The notes: a model not told the origin generated them from the letters alone. 12,434 nucleotides of DNA from Bacteroidia bacterium (GCA_030054235.1 JASGCG010000015.1:1-12434); one strand, 5' to 3'. Shown: positions 1 through 7,665, numbered from the stretch's first letter. Numbers and translations: made by a program.

Positions 1-54
1 GCATTACTGGGGTCAGGTGATACTACAGTGTGCGAGAGTGTGGGTGTGAGGGGA
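1..54. other. Non-homologous terminal segment adjoining the broken photolyase
   Basis: From about position 54 to the window's left end the sequence stops encoding photolyase in any minus frame. It is less GC-rich (about 56%) than the flanking gene and has a purine-rich GTGTGGGTGTGAGGGG run. It may be a contig-end assembly artefact or a real junction; the window alone cannot decide. Confidence 0.5.
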
Positions 55-1005
55 GCGACGAAGCGCCTGCCGGTCATCGTGCCATGGGAACGCCTCGAAG
101 GCCGGCTGCAGCGGGCGCTCGGCGGTGTGCGGAAAGTTTGCCAGCACGTGGTGAGCGAAGTCGCGCCAGAGGAGCTCCGCCTGGAACTTGTCGATGGCGC
201 CTCGCCAGGCAGGCTGCGCGCTGGCCGCGCGCTCGGCCTCGTGCCAGATCCGCCGCGGAGAGAGTTCACCCGCATGCACGTGCGGACTGAGTCGACTCGC
301 TGCTGGCTGCGCCGGGAAGTCCCGCCCGTCCGCGTACCCCGCAACTGCGCCCGCGAGGAACGCCTTCAAGCGCTCCTTCGCGCCAACCTCGCCGGGCGTC
401 CACAGCGCGTGGAACGCGCCATCCCACGGCTTCGACGGCTGCAGGCCCAGCGACTCGATCGAGTCGCTCGCGAGTGCGCCGCCGAACCAGGGCACCGTGC
501 GCGGTGCACCGCGTGGAGCATCAAGCTGGCACCGTGCCCGCCAGGCCTTGGAGAATGGCGTGTAGACCTTGTAGGGCACACCGGTCCCGGTGCGGAGCGA
601 CCACGGATCGTGGAGCAGCGAACCGTTGGCACAGACCACGCCGACGCCGGCCTTGGCGAGTTCACGCTGCGCCGCCGCATTCGAGGCCCGTGCCGCGGGC
701 TCGAAGCGCTCGTTCGCATAGATCGTGTCGGCGCCAGTCTCGGCGGCCATCGCGCGCAGCACCGCAGCGCGAGGACCCGAGCGGATCACGAGTTGCCCGC
801 CAAGCGCACGCATCGATGCATCGAGTGCACTCAACGACCTGTGCAGCCACCAGCGGCTCGCGCCGCCCGGCGCCCAGTCCCCTTCGCCCTCGGGATCCCA
901 GACGTAGAGCGCGATGACCGGTTCGCCGCGCTCGCATGCAGCGCGCCACGACGGCTGGTCATCCAACCGAAGATCGTTCGAGAACCAGCAGATCGATGGT
1001 GCCAT
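13..1005 (-). CDS. phrB: Deoxyribodipyrimidine photolyase (CPD type), C-terminus lost near window edge
   Basis: Light-driven flavoenzyme that repairs UV-induced cyclobutane pyrimidine dimers. The N-terminal alpha/beta antenna domain spans about residues 1-130, with the family opening WFSNDLRLDD near residue 7. The start of the FAD-binding helical domain follows: PYKVYTPFSKAW (about 144-155), SRLSPHVHAGELSPRRIW (about 238-255) and the ELLWRDFAHH / FEAFPWHDD block (about 278-310). After DDRQALRR the family should continue with W-x-GRTGYP-x-VDA and the rest of the FAD pocket, roughly 140 more residues. Instead about 14 unrelated residues and a stop appear, and neither other minus frame restores the match. 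I chose the ATG at 1005, which overlaps the epimerase stop (TGATG); a GTG at 1008 is also possible. Last gene of a three-gene photorepair operon. Identity is secure; whether the truncation is biological is doubtful. Confidence 0.9.
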   Translation of the reverse strand: MAPSICWFSNDLRLDDQPSWRAACERGEPVIALYVWDPEGEGDWAPGGASRWWLHRSLSALDASMRALGGQLVIRSGPRAAVLRAMAAETGADTIYANERFEPAARASNAAAQRELAKAGVGVVCANGSLLHDPWSLRTGTGVPYKVYTPFSKAWRARCQLDAPRGAPRTVPWFGGALASDSIESLGLQPSKPWDGAFHALWTPGEVGAKERLKAFLAGAVAGYADGRDFPAQPAASRLSPHVHAGELSPRRIWHEAERAASAQPAWRGAIDKFQAELLWRDFAHHVLANFPHTAERPLQPAFEAFPWHDDRQALRRSPHTHTLAHCSIT

Positions 1006-2378
1006 CACGAGCGTCCCAGTTCGAAGTCAAGGGCATCCTGCAGGAGCGGGAAATCCCAGCGGAAGCCAAGCTCGGTGGCGCGCGTGGGCTGTGCGAACTG
1101 ACCGCGCAGCAGCAACGACTCGCCCATCTCGCCAAAGAGCATGCGGACTACCGCCGCCGGCATGGGCGCGATCGCCGGCCGGCGCAGGCTGCGCCCGAGC
1201 GCCTTGGCGAACTGCCGCTGCTCCACCGCTTCCGGTGCCACGGCGTTCACCGGTCCGGCCCAGCGACCGTCGACGATCGCCGTCGCGATCATGCCCAAGA
1301 GGTCATCGGACGCGATCCACGAGATGCCCTGCTTGCCGGACCCGATCGGCCCACCGGCACCGAAGAGAAACGGCGTGCGCATCTTCGCCACCGCACCACC
1401 TGCGGCCGTGACCACCATGCCTGCGCGAAGAAAGACCACGCGAATCCCTGCATCGACCGCGGGTTGCGCTGCCGCTTCCCAGTCGCGGGCGAGCTGCGCG
1501 ATGAAGTCGCTGCCGGCTGGATCGCGCTCATCCACGGTCCGGCCGTGCTCAGTGCCGTAGATCCCGATGCCGCTCATGCAGACGAGCACCTTCGGCTTGC
1601 GCTCCAAACCCGCCAACAGCGTGCAGAGATGCCGCGTGGCGGCGATCCGGCTCTCGCGGAGGACCTGCTTGCGCGCAGGCGTCCATCGTTCATCGGCCAG
1701 GTTCGCGCCGGCCAGGTGCACGATCGCGTCGAGCGATTCAAAGGGCGCCGTCGCGACACGCTCGCCACCCGGATTCCACTGGATCTCCCCACGGCTGGCA
1801 CTCGCCGAGCCCCGCGTGAGTCGCTTCACACTCGTGCCGCCGGTCGTGAGGAACGCGTGCAGCTGCCGGCCGACCAACCCACTCGCGCCCGTGATGCCCA
1901 CGCACAGACCCGAGAGCGCCGCACACTCACGGTGCCGATGCAGGTCATTCGCGAGGCGGCGATGGCGGAACCTGAACGCACGCTCAAGATCGCCACGCAC
2001 CAGCCAGCCACCCACCATGGGGCCGATGGGCGGCACGGGAAGCTCGTACTGGATGTCATCGGTGATCGCGCTCGCCGCACCGCGCTCCTCGAACCGGTGC
2101 TGATGCCGCCAACGACGGAACGGACCGCGCACCTGGATGTCCACGAAGCCCGTCGCCGGATCGACCTGCTCGTGGCGGGCGATCCAGCGGATCGGCAGCA
2201 GTCCCTTGTGCAGGATGAACTCGGCGATCGCACCATCGACCATGGGCACCGGCGCCTTCACCACGTCAACCTCTTCCCACGGCGGAAGCATGCGCTGCAG
2301 CGCACCTTCGCGCATGTGCCAGTGGGCCAGGTCGCCGCGCGAAGCGGGCATCGGACTCGAGCGCGTGAAGCGGCTCAC
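1005..2378 (-). CDS. TIGR01777-type NAD-epimerase with N-terminal SRPBCC domain
   Basis: Two-domain protein of 457 residues. An SRPBCC (START-like) ligand-binding domain fills about residues 1-145 (W-H-x-R-E-G-A-L-x-R-x-x-PPWE near the start). It is followed by an extended-SDR Rossmann domain with the dinucleotide loop GITGASGLVG near residue 160. The active-site region MSGIGIYGTEHG carries the tyrosine, and DFIAQLARDWE follows. The C-terminal DUF1731 segment includes GEMGESLLLRGQ and ends F-R-W-D-F-P. Substrate is unknown for the family (YfcH/SulA-like). The GTG start at 2378 is supported by GGAGG seven nt upstream and by a 4-nt GTGA overlap with the upstream photolyase stop. Members of this family commonly sit beside photolyases and light-regulated genes, so a role tied to the photoresponse is inferred, not shown. 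Confidence 0.9.
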   Translation of the reverse strand: MSRFTRSSPMPASRGDLAHWHMREGALQRMLPPWEEVDVVKAPVPMVDGAIAEFILHKGLLPIRWIARHEQVDPATGFVDIQVRGPFRRWRHQHRFEERGAASAITDDIQYELPVPPIGPMVGGWLVRGDLERAFRFRHRRLANDLHRHRECAALSGLCVGITGASGLVGRQLHAFLTTGGTSVKRLTRGSASASRGEIQWNPGGERVATAPFESLDAIVHLAGANLADERWTPARKQVLRESRIAATRHLCTLLAGLERKPKVLVCMSGIGIYGTEHGRTVDERDPAGSDFIAQLARDWEAAAQPAVDAGIRVVFLRAGMVVTAAGGAVAKMRTPFLFGAGGPIGSGKQGISWIASDDLLGMIATAIVDGRWAGPVNAVAPEAVEQRQFAKALGRSLRRPAIAPMPAAVVRMLFGEMGESLLLRGQFAQPTRATELGFRWDFPLLQDALDFELGRS

Positions 2379-4123
2379 CGCAGCGCCTCCACCGTGATCG
2401 GCTTGCCATGCACGAGGAGCTCGCGCACGATCGACGCCACACGCTCATCACCACGGCGCTGCTCCGCCGAACGCTTGCGCACGCTTCCCATGACCAGGCT
2501 CATGCGGGGATTCTCCCTCAAGGAAGCCTCGTGGCGGCTCAGGAAAGCCCAGTACATCGGCGTGATCGGGCAGGTCGAGCCCGGCGTGAAGCGGCAACCA
2601 TCGCAGAAGTCCCCCATCTTGCGCACGTACGCACTGCCGCAGACGTATGGCTTCGTCGTCATGACTTCGCCCGCGCTGTAGGTGGCCATGCCGAGCACGT
2701 TCGGCTCGACGACCCAGTCCCAGGCATCCATGTACGCCACCCAGAACCAATCCGTGAGTTCGCGCGGATCCACGTCCAGCAGCGTCGCGATGTTGCCGAG
2801 CACCATGAGCCGCGTGATGTGGTGGCTCCATGCCTCGGCCCACACGCCCTCGACGACCTCATCCAGGCATCGAAGCCCGCTCGGCGCTCCCCAGAACGCC
2901 GGCGGCAGCGGGGTGGATCCACCGCCGGCCTGCGCCGCCCACGATGGCCGCGCACCGCCATCGACGCCATCAGGCACATTGGCAGCGGCAGGCCACGCGC
3001 GGCCTGACCATCGCGCGAATCCACCGTCGCCCGGAGCCTGCGCCACCGGCCCCGCGGCCTGGCCCAAGCCCGTGCGAAAACCATCCGTGGCATCGTGCAC
3101 GTGGTGGACGAACTCGCGCCATCCGATGACTTGCCGCACGAAGCCCTCGCGGCAGGCCAGCGGCACATCGAGCTTGAGCACGTCGTCGACGAGCCGGTGC
3201 GGCAGGATGCGCAGCACATTGAGCACCGGCGAGATGCGTGAATGGAAGAGGCCCCTGCTCCGCGTGCTCATCGCGTCCTCGAAGGGACCGAAGTGCGGCA
3301 GGCAGTCACGCAGCGCCCACGACCAGAGCACGTGCGTGTCCTTGAGCGTGGCCGGCAGCGCGCACACATCGACCGACCCGGGATGGTGCGCAAAGCGCTC
3401 GTTGATCTCGCGTTCGACCTCGACACGTCGAGCGGTCATCGCAAAGCCCGGCGGTTCCGGCGCCGCGGGCACGCCATCCCATCGCTCTCGATTCTCCGCA
3501 TCGAACGACCATGCACCGCCCTCGGGCCGGCCCGCCGCATCCACCATGATGCCCAGCCGCTTGCGGACCCGTCGATAGAACGCATCCATCCGCCAGCCGC
3601 CTTTGGGCATCGGGCCGAAGTCCTCGGCGGTCGTCATCCACCCTTCATGCGGGACGAGCGCCACCACGCCCTCGGCAACCAGCGGCGCCAGCTCGGCGCG
3701 CATCTCGCGCTCGGCCGGCTGCATGCATACGAAGGCACCAGGTGCCCCAAGCGCTCGGTGCGCGGCCCGCACGAGATCGATGATGGAGCCGCTCCCGCGC
3801 GCGCAGTGCACAGGCCGACTGGCCGCGCGGCACTCGTCGGCAAACTCGCGTGCGTTCAGGAGCAGCATCGCCAGGCGCTGCCGGTGGTACGGCCGCCTCG
3901 ACATCCATTCATCGCTCTCGACCATGATCACGCCCGCACGAGGATCCCGCGCGAGCGGGCCAACGTCCTGCGTCAGCTGGTCGGGCAGTGCGAGCACCCA
4001 CGTCGTGGCGCGATCGCCCCGCCCCGCCGACTCGGCCTGCGCCACGACGCGCCCAGCATGCACCGTCGCGGAGCTTCGGCTGGTTCGTGGCGCATCGGCT
4101 CCCGTGGTGCGTGGGCGAGGCAT
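2375..4123 (-). CDS. Fe-S bacterial cryptochrome/(6-4) photolyase (FeS-BCP family)
   Basis: Flavoprotein of the PhrB/CryB-type family that repairs (6-4) photoproducts or acts as a photoreceptor. The fold begins at WVLALPDQLTQD (about residue 42). Later family blocks are HEGWMTT, REFVHHVHD, AWSHHITRLMVLGNIATLL and NVLGMATYS. All four expected cluster cysteines are visible: C419 (GLRCLDEV), C507 and C510 (FCDGC) and C518 (TCPITPMYWAFL). The 88-residue spacing from the first to the second cysteine matches the Agrobacterium enzyme as I recall it; the last loop (8 residues) is shorter. With the ATG at 4123 the protein is 582 aa, against about 510 for the family. The excess is an N-terminal tail plus a Gly/Ala/Pro-rich insert at about 370-410. 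No start has a good Shine-Dalgarno; GTGs at 4063 or 4045 are good alternatives, and the open frame extends to 4498. First gene of the operon, divergent from the transporter. Confidence 0.9.
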   Translation of the reverse strand: MPRPRTTGADAPRTSRSSATVHAGRVVAQAESAGRGDRATTWVLALPDQLTQDVGPLARDPRAGVIMVESDEWMSRRPYHRQRLAMLLLNAREFADECRAASRPVHCARGSGSIIDLVRAAHRALGAPGAFVCMQPAEREMRAELAPLVAEGVVALVPHEGWMTTAEDFGPMPKGGWRMDAFYRRVRKRLGIMVDAAGRPEGGAWSFDAENRERWDGVPAAPEPPGFAMTARRVEVEREINERFAHHPGSVDVCALPATLKDTHVLWSWALRDCLPHFGPFEDAMSTRSRGLFHSRISPVLNVLRILPHRLVDDVLKLDVPLACREGFVRQVIGWREFVHHVHDATDGFRTGLGQAAGPVAQAPGDGGFARWSGRAWPAAANVPDGVDGGARPSWAAQAGGGSTPLPPAFWGAPSGLRCLDEVVEGVWAEAWSHHITRLMVLGNIATLLDVDPRELTDWFWVAYMDAWDWVVEPNVLGMATYSAGEVMTTKPYVCGSAYVRKMGDFCDGCRFTPGSTCPITPMYWAFLSRHEASLRENPRMSLVMGSVRKRSAEQRRGDERVASIVRELLVHGKPITVEALR

Positions 4124-4177
4124 TGCAGCGGCTTCGCGGGCCGCGCCCCGTGGATGCAACCGGACATCGACGATCAG

Positions 4178-4191
4178 TAGCATCAACGACG
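4178..4191 (+). promoter_or_regulatory. Probable -10 element (TAGCAT) of a leaderless transcript
   Basis: TAGCAT at 4178-4183 is followed by exactly 7 nt and then the GTG start at 4191. That distance places the expected transcription start on the start codon. No Shine-Dalgarno lies upstream. A poor -35 candidate (TGCAAC, 4155-4160) sits 17 bp before it. The call rests mainly on the same geometry recurring at 6508 and 10515. Confidence 0.45.
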
Positions 4192-5729
4192 TGCCGCGCG
4201 TGCTTGCCCCCCTCCTCGTCCTGCTGGCGACCATGGCCGCAGCCGCCGATGACGGAATGGCCCGTCTGCGCGCCAGCGGCATCATGCGCTGGGGCTGCGA
4301 CATCAGCGGCGGTGCGCCCTTCGCGTTTCCGGATCCATCCGACCCCGATCGCGTCATCGGCTTCGAGGTCGAGATCGCGGAGGAACTCGCCCATCGGCTC
4401 GGCGTGCGGGCTGAACGCTTCAGCGCCGATTGGCTGGCCTTGATCGATGCCCTCGAGGCCGATCGCTGCGACCTCCTCATCAATGGCTTCGAGGTCACCG
4501 CCGACCGCGAGCGCGTGGTGGCCTTCTCAACGCCGTACTTCCGCTACGCGCAGCAGCTCGTCGTGCGGGCTGAGGACCGCGACCGATTCACGTCGCTCGC
4601 TGATCTTGCCGGACGGCCGATCGCCGTGCTCAACGGGTCAGCGAGCATCGAGAGCCTGCGCTCCGCCGGCGTGCCACCGTCGCTCATCGTCGAGTACGAC
4701 GACTCGCTCGCGCCGTTCACGGAGACCGTGATTGGCCGGGTCGATGCCTGCCTCCAAGAGTCCTTCATCGCCCGGTTCTTCGCAGGCCACGATCCGCGGC
4801 TCGCCGTGGTCGACGCCACGTTCGATCCGGGCGTGTATGCCGTGGTCGTGCGCCGAGGGGACGATGCCCTGCTCGCTGCCGTCAACGCTGCGCTCGCCGA
4901 CATGCGGGCCGACGGCACGCTTGGTCGCATCCTGCAGCGCTGGGGACTGTGGAGCGATGCGCAGCGCGAACTCGGCACGGATCGCGGCCCCATCGTCGCC
5001 ACGATTCCCGAAGCGATCGGCACGCCACCCGAGGATGGCCTGCCTTGGTCGCTCGTCCTCTGGTCGCTCGCGCGTGCCGCGGCGATGACCGCGCTCCTGA
5101 CCATCGTGAGCATGCCGATCGCGACGTTCGTCGGCTTGCTGCTCGCCATCGCGATCCTGCATGGACCGAAGCCCCTGAGCCGGCTCTGCCACGGCTATGT
5201 CCTGCTCACGCGCGGCACGCCGCTCTTGGTGCAGATCTTCCTCCTCTACTACTCGCTGCCTGCACTGGGTGCCTGGCTGGGCATCCCCGAACTCCTGACG
5301 TGGAACAAGGTGGTCGTCGGGATCGTCTGCTTGGCAGCCAACTATGCCGCCTACGAAGCCGAGATCCACCGGGCCGCACTCCAGGCGATTCCGCAGTCGC
5401 AGTGGGACGCTGCACGCGCGCTCGGCTTCACGCGCGCCCAGACGCTGCGATTCATCATCGTGCCGCAGAGCTGGCGCCTGTCGCTGCCGGCAATCATCAA
5501 CGACCTCAACAGCCTCATCAAGGACTCGAGCCTCGTCAGCATGATCGGTGTGCAGGAACTGCTCGCCGTGGCTCTCGGCATCGGCAAGGCCAGCTTCGCC
5601 GTGCCGAGCATGCTGGTCGCAGCGGCTGCCTTCTATCTCGCGCTCAGCCTGCTCGCCGACTGGTTCGGCCAGTCGCTCGAGCGCCGAGCCCGCACCGTCG
5701 GTGCGTTGCCGGAGCCCATCCATCGATGA
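4191..5729 (+). CDS. ABC amino-acid-type importer: fused solute-binding and permease protein
   Basis: A 512-residue fusion of a family 3 extracellular solute-binding domain and a His/Glu/Gln-type permease. A short signal peptide or anchor (VPRVLAPLLVLLATMAAAA) precedes the binding domain at about residues 20-260. Visible binding-domain features are GGAPFAFPDP, GFEVEIAEELAHRLG, DLLINGFEVTADRERVVAFSTPYF and DLAGRPIAVLNGSAS. The permease (about 280-500) shows LTRGTPLLVQIFLLYYSLP and the ATPase-coupling EAA loop (EAEIHRAALQAIPQSQWDAARALGF). Members import polar amino acids, cystine or related solutes; the ligand cannot be read from the sequence. The GTG at 4191 is chosen because it begins the signal peptide and has a -10 hexamer 7 nt before it. 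The same reading frame is open from 3603, but that part lies antisense to the Fe-S photolyase. The stop overlaps the ATPase start (ATGA). Confidence 0.88.
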   Translation: MPRVLAPLLVLLATMAAAADDGMARLRASGIMRWGCDISGGAPFAFPDPSDPDRVIGFEVEIAEELAHRLGVRAERFSADWLALIDALEADRCDLLINGFEVTADRERVVAFSTPYFRYAQQLVVRAEDRDRFTSLADLAGRPIAVLNGSASIESLRSAGVPPSLIVEYDDSLAPFTETVIGRVDACLQESFIARFFAGHDPRLAVVDATFDPGVYAVVVRRGDDALLAAVNAALADMRADGTLGRILQRWGLWSDAQRELGTDRGPIVATIPEAIGTPPEDGLPWSLVLWSLARAAAMTALLTIVSMPIATFVGLLLAIAILHGPKPLSRLCHGYVLLTRGTPLLVQIFLLYYSLPALGAWLGIPELLTWNKVVVGIVCLAANYAAYEAEIHRAALQAIPQSQWDAARALGFTRAQTLRFIIVPQSWRLSLPAIINDLNSLIKDSSLVSMIGVQELLAVALGIGKASFAVPSMLVAAAAFYLALSLLADWFGQSLERRARTVGALPEPIHR

Positions 5730-6469
5730 CGACGCCAGCCCTCGAAGCCCAAGGGATCTCCAAGCGCTGGCCACGCACCGGCGCGGTGCTCGCGGACTGC
5801 TCGCTGCGTGTCGAGCGCCGCACGGTCCACGCGCTGATCGGTGCGAGCGGAAGCGGCAAAAGCACGCTCCTGCGTTGCCTTGGTCTGCTCGAACCGCCTG
5901 ATGCCGGCTCGATCCTCGTCGATGGCGTGCTGGCGGTCGACCAAGGCTTCGTTGCACAGGATCGCAGCGTCCGGCGCTCGGTCGGCATGGTGTTTCAGGA
6001 GCCAAGCCTCTTCGCCCATCTGTCGGCGCTGGCCAACGTCGCGCTCGCCCCGCATCGCGTGCTGGGCCTCGATCCTGACGCAGCCCGGAATCGTGCATGC
6101 AGCGCCCTCGATCGCGTGCACGCGCTGCACCTGGCCGACCGACGACCCGATGAACTCTCCGGCGGGGAACGCCAGCGCGTGGCCATCGCTCGTGCGCTCG
6201 TCATGGAGCCCACGGTGCTGCTCTGCGACGAACCCACGTCGGCCCTCGATCCACTGCTCACCCGCGAGGTCATGGCCGTGCTCCGCGAGCTCGCGCTCGA
6301 TGCCGGGACCACGATGGTGGTCGCCACCCACGACCTCGACTTCGTCGCTGCCGCCGCGGACTCGGTCGACTTCCTGCATGCCGGTCGCATCAGGATGTCG
6401 GGGACCGCCGACCTGCTCGGCACCCGCGGGCTCGATGACGAGCTCGACCGCTTCCTGCAGCGGTCCTGA
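5726..6469 (+). CDS. ABC importer ATP-binding protein, polar amino acid type
   Basis: ATPase subunit (247 aa, normal length) that powers the importer encoded just upstream. All motifs are intact: Walker A GASGSGKST (about residue 38), Q-loop VFQEPSLFAHL, signature LSGGERQRVAIARAL, Walker B VLLCDEPTSALDP and H-loop ATHD. The closest resemblance is to GlnQ/HisP/TcyN-type ATPases, consistent with the permease partner. The ATG at 5726 lies inside the upstream gene's TGA (ATGA overlap), with GGAG at 5711-5714, so the two are probably translationally coupled. No terminator-like hairpin is visible in the 38 bp before the next gene. Confidence 0.92.
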   Translation: MTTPALEAQGISKRWPRTGAVLADCSLRVERRTVHALIGASGSGKSTLLRCLGLLEPPDAGSILVDGVLAVDQGFVAQDRSVRRSVGMVFQEPSLFAHLSALANVALAPHRVLGLDPDAARNRACSALDRVHALHLADRRPDELSGGERQRVAIARALVMEPTVLLCDEPTSALDPLLTREVMAVLRELALDAGTTMVVATHDLDFVAAAADSVDFLHAGRIRMSGTADLLGTRGLDDELDRFLQRS

Positions 6470-6494
6470 TTCGAACGCAACGCCTCAGGCTGCG

Positions 6495-6508
6495 TAGACT
6501 CCGCATCA
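6495..6508 (+). promoter_or_regulatory. Probable -10 element (TAGACT) of a leaderless transcript
   Basis: TAGACT at 6495-6500 is separated by 7 nt (CCGCATC) from the ATG at 6508, and no Shine-Dalgarno is present in the 38-bp gap. A weak -35-like TTCGAA lies at 6470-6475. The hexamer and spacing are identical to those before the gene at 10515. Confidence 0.5.
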
Positions 6509-7665
6509 TGGCCGCCACGAAGGACTCGACGTCGGGCACCACGCCCGCATGCGCCCCCTGCTCACGATTGGGCTTCGTCATCACGCGCTTGGCCGTGCCG
6601 GCGTGGATCACCGCCGGTGCGCTCACCAAGCTCGTTGAAAACGACCCGCGCAACCTTCCCAAGCCCATCTTCGATCTGGTGCTCTCGCTCGATGGCACGT
6701 TCGGCCTGCAGGGCGTGGCATGGATGGACTTCGCCCTGCGATCGATCTGCGGCGCCGAGTTCGTCATCGCCGGCATGATCCTGTGCATGCCGCGGATCGC
6801 TCGGCCGCTGGCCACGGCGGTGCTCGCCCTCTTCTGCGTCATCCTGCTCTGGCTGATCGGCACGGGGTGGGCCAAGGATGGGTTCGAGGCCGTCCTCAAG
6901 GGTTCGTGCGGCTGCTTCGGCAAGTCGGGCATGAATCCGCTGTACATGCTCCTCATCGACGGCACGTTGCTGGCCGGCGTGATGCTCACTGGCAAGGCGT
7001 GTGGTTGCGGCCAGCGCTCGTGGACCGCGGGTGGAGGGCGCGCCGCGATCGTCGCCGCCATCGGCATCGCCGTGGCCTTCGGCATGCCTGCCCGATCGGT
7101 GCAACTTGAGGATCCCGCGTCGACCACACCGACCGATGCGCCGCCCGTGACTCCTCCGGCCAATCCTCCGGCCAATCCTCCGGCCAATCCTCCAGTCAAT
7201 CCACCAGCCGTAGCACCAAGCGTTCCGACGTCGTCATGGCCCGCGCGCCCAAGCCAGGTGCAGCCCTACTACCTGCCCGACTTCGCGACGTGGGTCGGCA
7301 AACCGCTCGCCTCGCAGCCCGAGATGGCGCTGCTCGATGCCCCCCCGCCGGCCACGATCGCCAGCGGAACATGGATCGTGATGCTCTACCGAGCCGACTG
7401 CGAGCACTGCCACGAGGTCCTCGAAACGCACTTCGTGGGATCGCTCAAGCGCCCGGCGCTCCTGATCGGCATTCCTGATCACGATCCCGCGAACGAGCAG
7501 CCCATGCCCTGCACCGAGTGCACCATCCGCACGTTCCTCAAGGGCCCGAACTACGTGGTGCAGACGCCGGTGGTCATGCGCATCAAGGACGGCGTCGTCG
7601 AAGCCGTCTGCACCGACCACGAGGACGGAGCGAGCCTGGCCGAGGTCCTGGAGGGCGGGTCGTGA
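6508..7665 (+). CDS. MauE/DoxX-like membrane protein fused to a thioredoxin-like domain
   Basis: A 385-residue protein. The N-terminal half is a polytopic membrane domain: hydrophobic stretches at about 20-42, 70-95, 97-120, 143-162 and 176-192. Its cysteine motifs are CAPC (15-18), SCGCFG (133-138) and ACGCG (164-168); CGCFG is typical of MauE/DoxX-related redox membrane proteins. A Pro-rich linker (about 205-240) contains a PPAN repeat. The C-terminal thioredoxin-like domain has a beta strand plus active site IVMLYRADCEHCHE (C298/C301), a second pair CTEC (C335/C338) and a likely cis-proline in QTPVV (P354). Probable role: moving electrons or disulfides across the membrane to exported proteins, by analogy with MauE/MauD and VKOR-Trx fusions. 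This is inference. The next gene is a shortened paralogue overlapping by 4 nt. Confidence 0.75.
   Translation: MAATKDSTSGTTPACAPCSRLGFVITRLAVPAWITAGALTKLVENDPRNLPKPIFDLVLSLDGTFGLQGVAWMDFALRSICGAEFVIAGMILCMPRIARPLATAVLALFCVILLWLIGTGWAKDGFEAVLKGSCGCFGKSGMNPLYMLLIDGTLLAGVMLTGKACGCGQRSWTAGGGRAAIVAAIGIAVAFGMPARSVQLEDPASTTPTDAPPVTPPANPPANPPANPPVNPPAVAPSVPTSSWPARPSQVQPYYLPDFATWVGKPLASQPEMALLDAPPPATIASGTWIVMLYRADCEHCHEVLETHFVGSLKRPALLIGIPDHDPANEQPMPCTECTIRTFLKGPNYVVQTPVVMRIKDGVVEAVCTDHEDGASLAEVLEGGS
7153..7200 (+). repeat. 12-bp tandem repeat encoding PPAN
   Basis: Four consecutive 12-bp units: three identical copies of CCTCCGGCCAAT and a fourth with two substitutions (CCTCCAGTCAAT). A degenerate partial copy follows. 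Each unit encodes Pro-Pro-Ala-Asn, giving a flexible extended linker between the membrane and thioredoxin-like domains. The unit is a multiple of 3, so slippage would change linker length without a frameshift. Confidence 0.9.

Noticed and set aside
936..2681. Long plus-strand open frame (581 codons) opposite the epimerase
   Set aside because: Arg/His-rich composition with no recognisable motif. It is antisense to well-supported genes and is typical of GC-rich shadow frames.
3603..4190. N-terminal extension of the solute-binding/permease fusion
   Set aside because: The frame is open upstream, but that stretch is antisense to the Fe-S photolyase and lacks domain signals. A signal peptide begins exactly at GTG 4191.
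4124..4498. Longer Fe-S photolyase starting upstream of 4123, as far as 4498
   Set aside because: It would overlap the divergent transporter gene and add Ser/Arg-rich residues with no family counterpart.
4638..6098. Minus-strand open frame (486 codons) opposite the ABC transporter
   Set aside because: Antisense to both transporter genes, which have complete motifs; its composition is that of a shadow frame.
7153..7212. Tandem repeats as a CRISPR array
   Set aside because: Units are 12 bp with no spacers, and they encode an in-frame Pro-rich linker.
7396..7413. CEHCH and CGQCH as c-type cytochrome haem-binding motifs (CxxCH)
   Set aside because: Both follow a hydrophobic beta strand (IVMLY, VVFY) and precede helix-like residues and a cis-proline TP motif, as in thioredoxin folds. 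There is no distal Met/His context of a cytochrome c.
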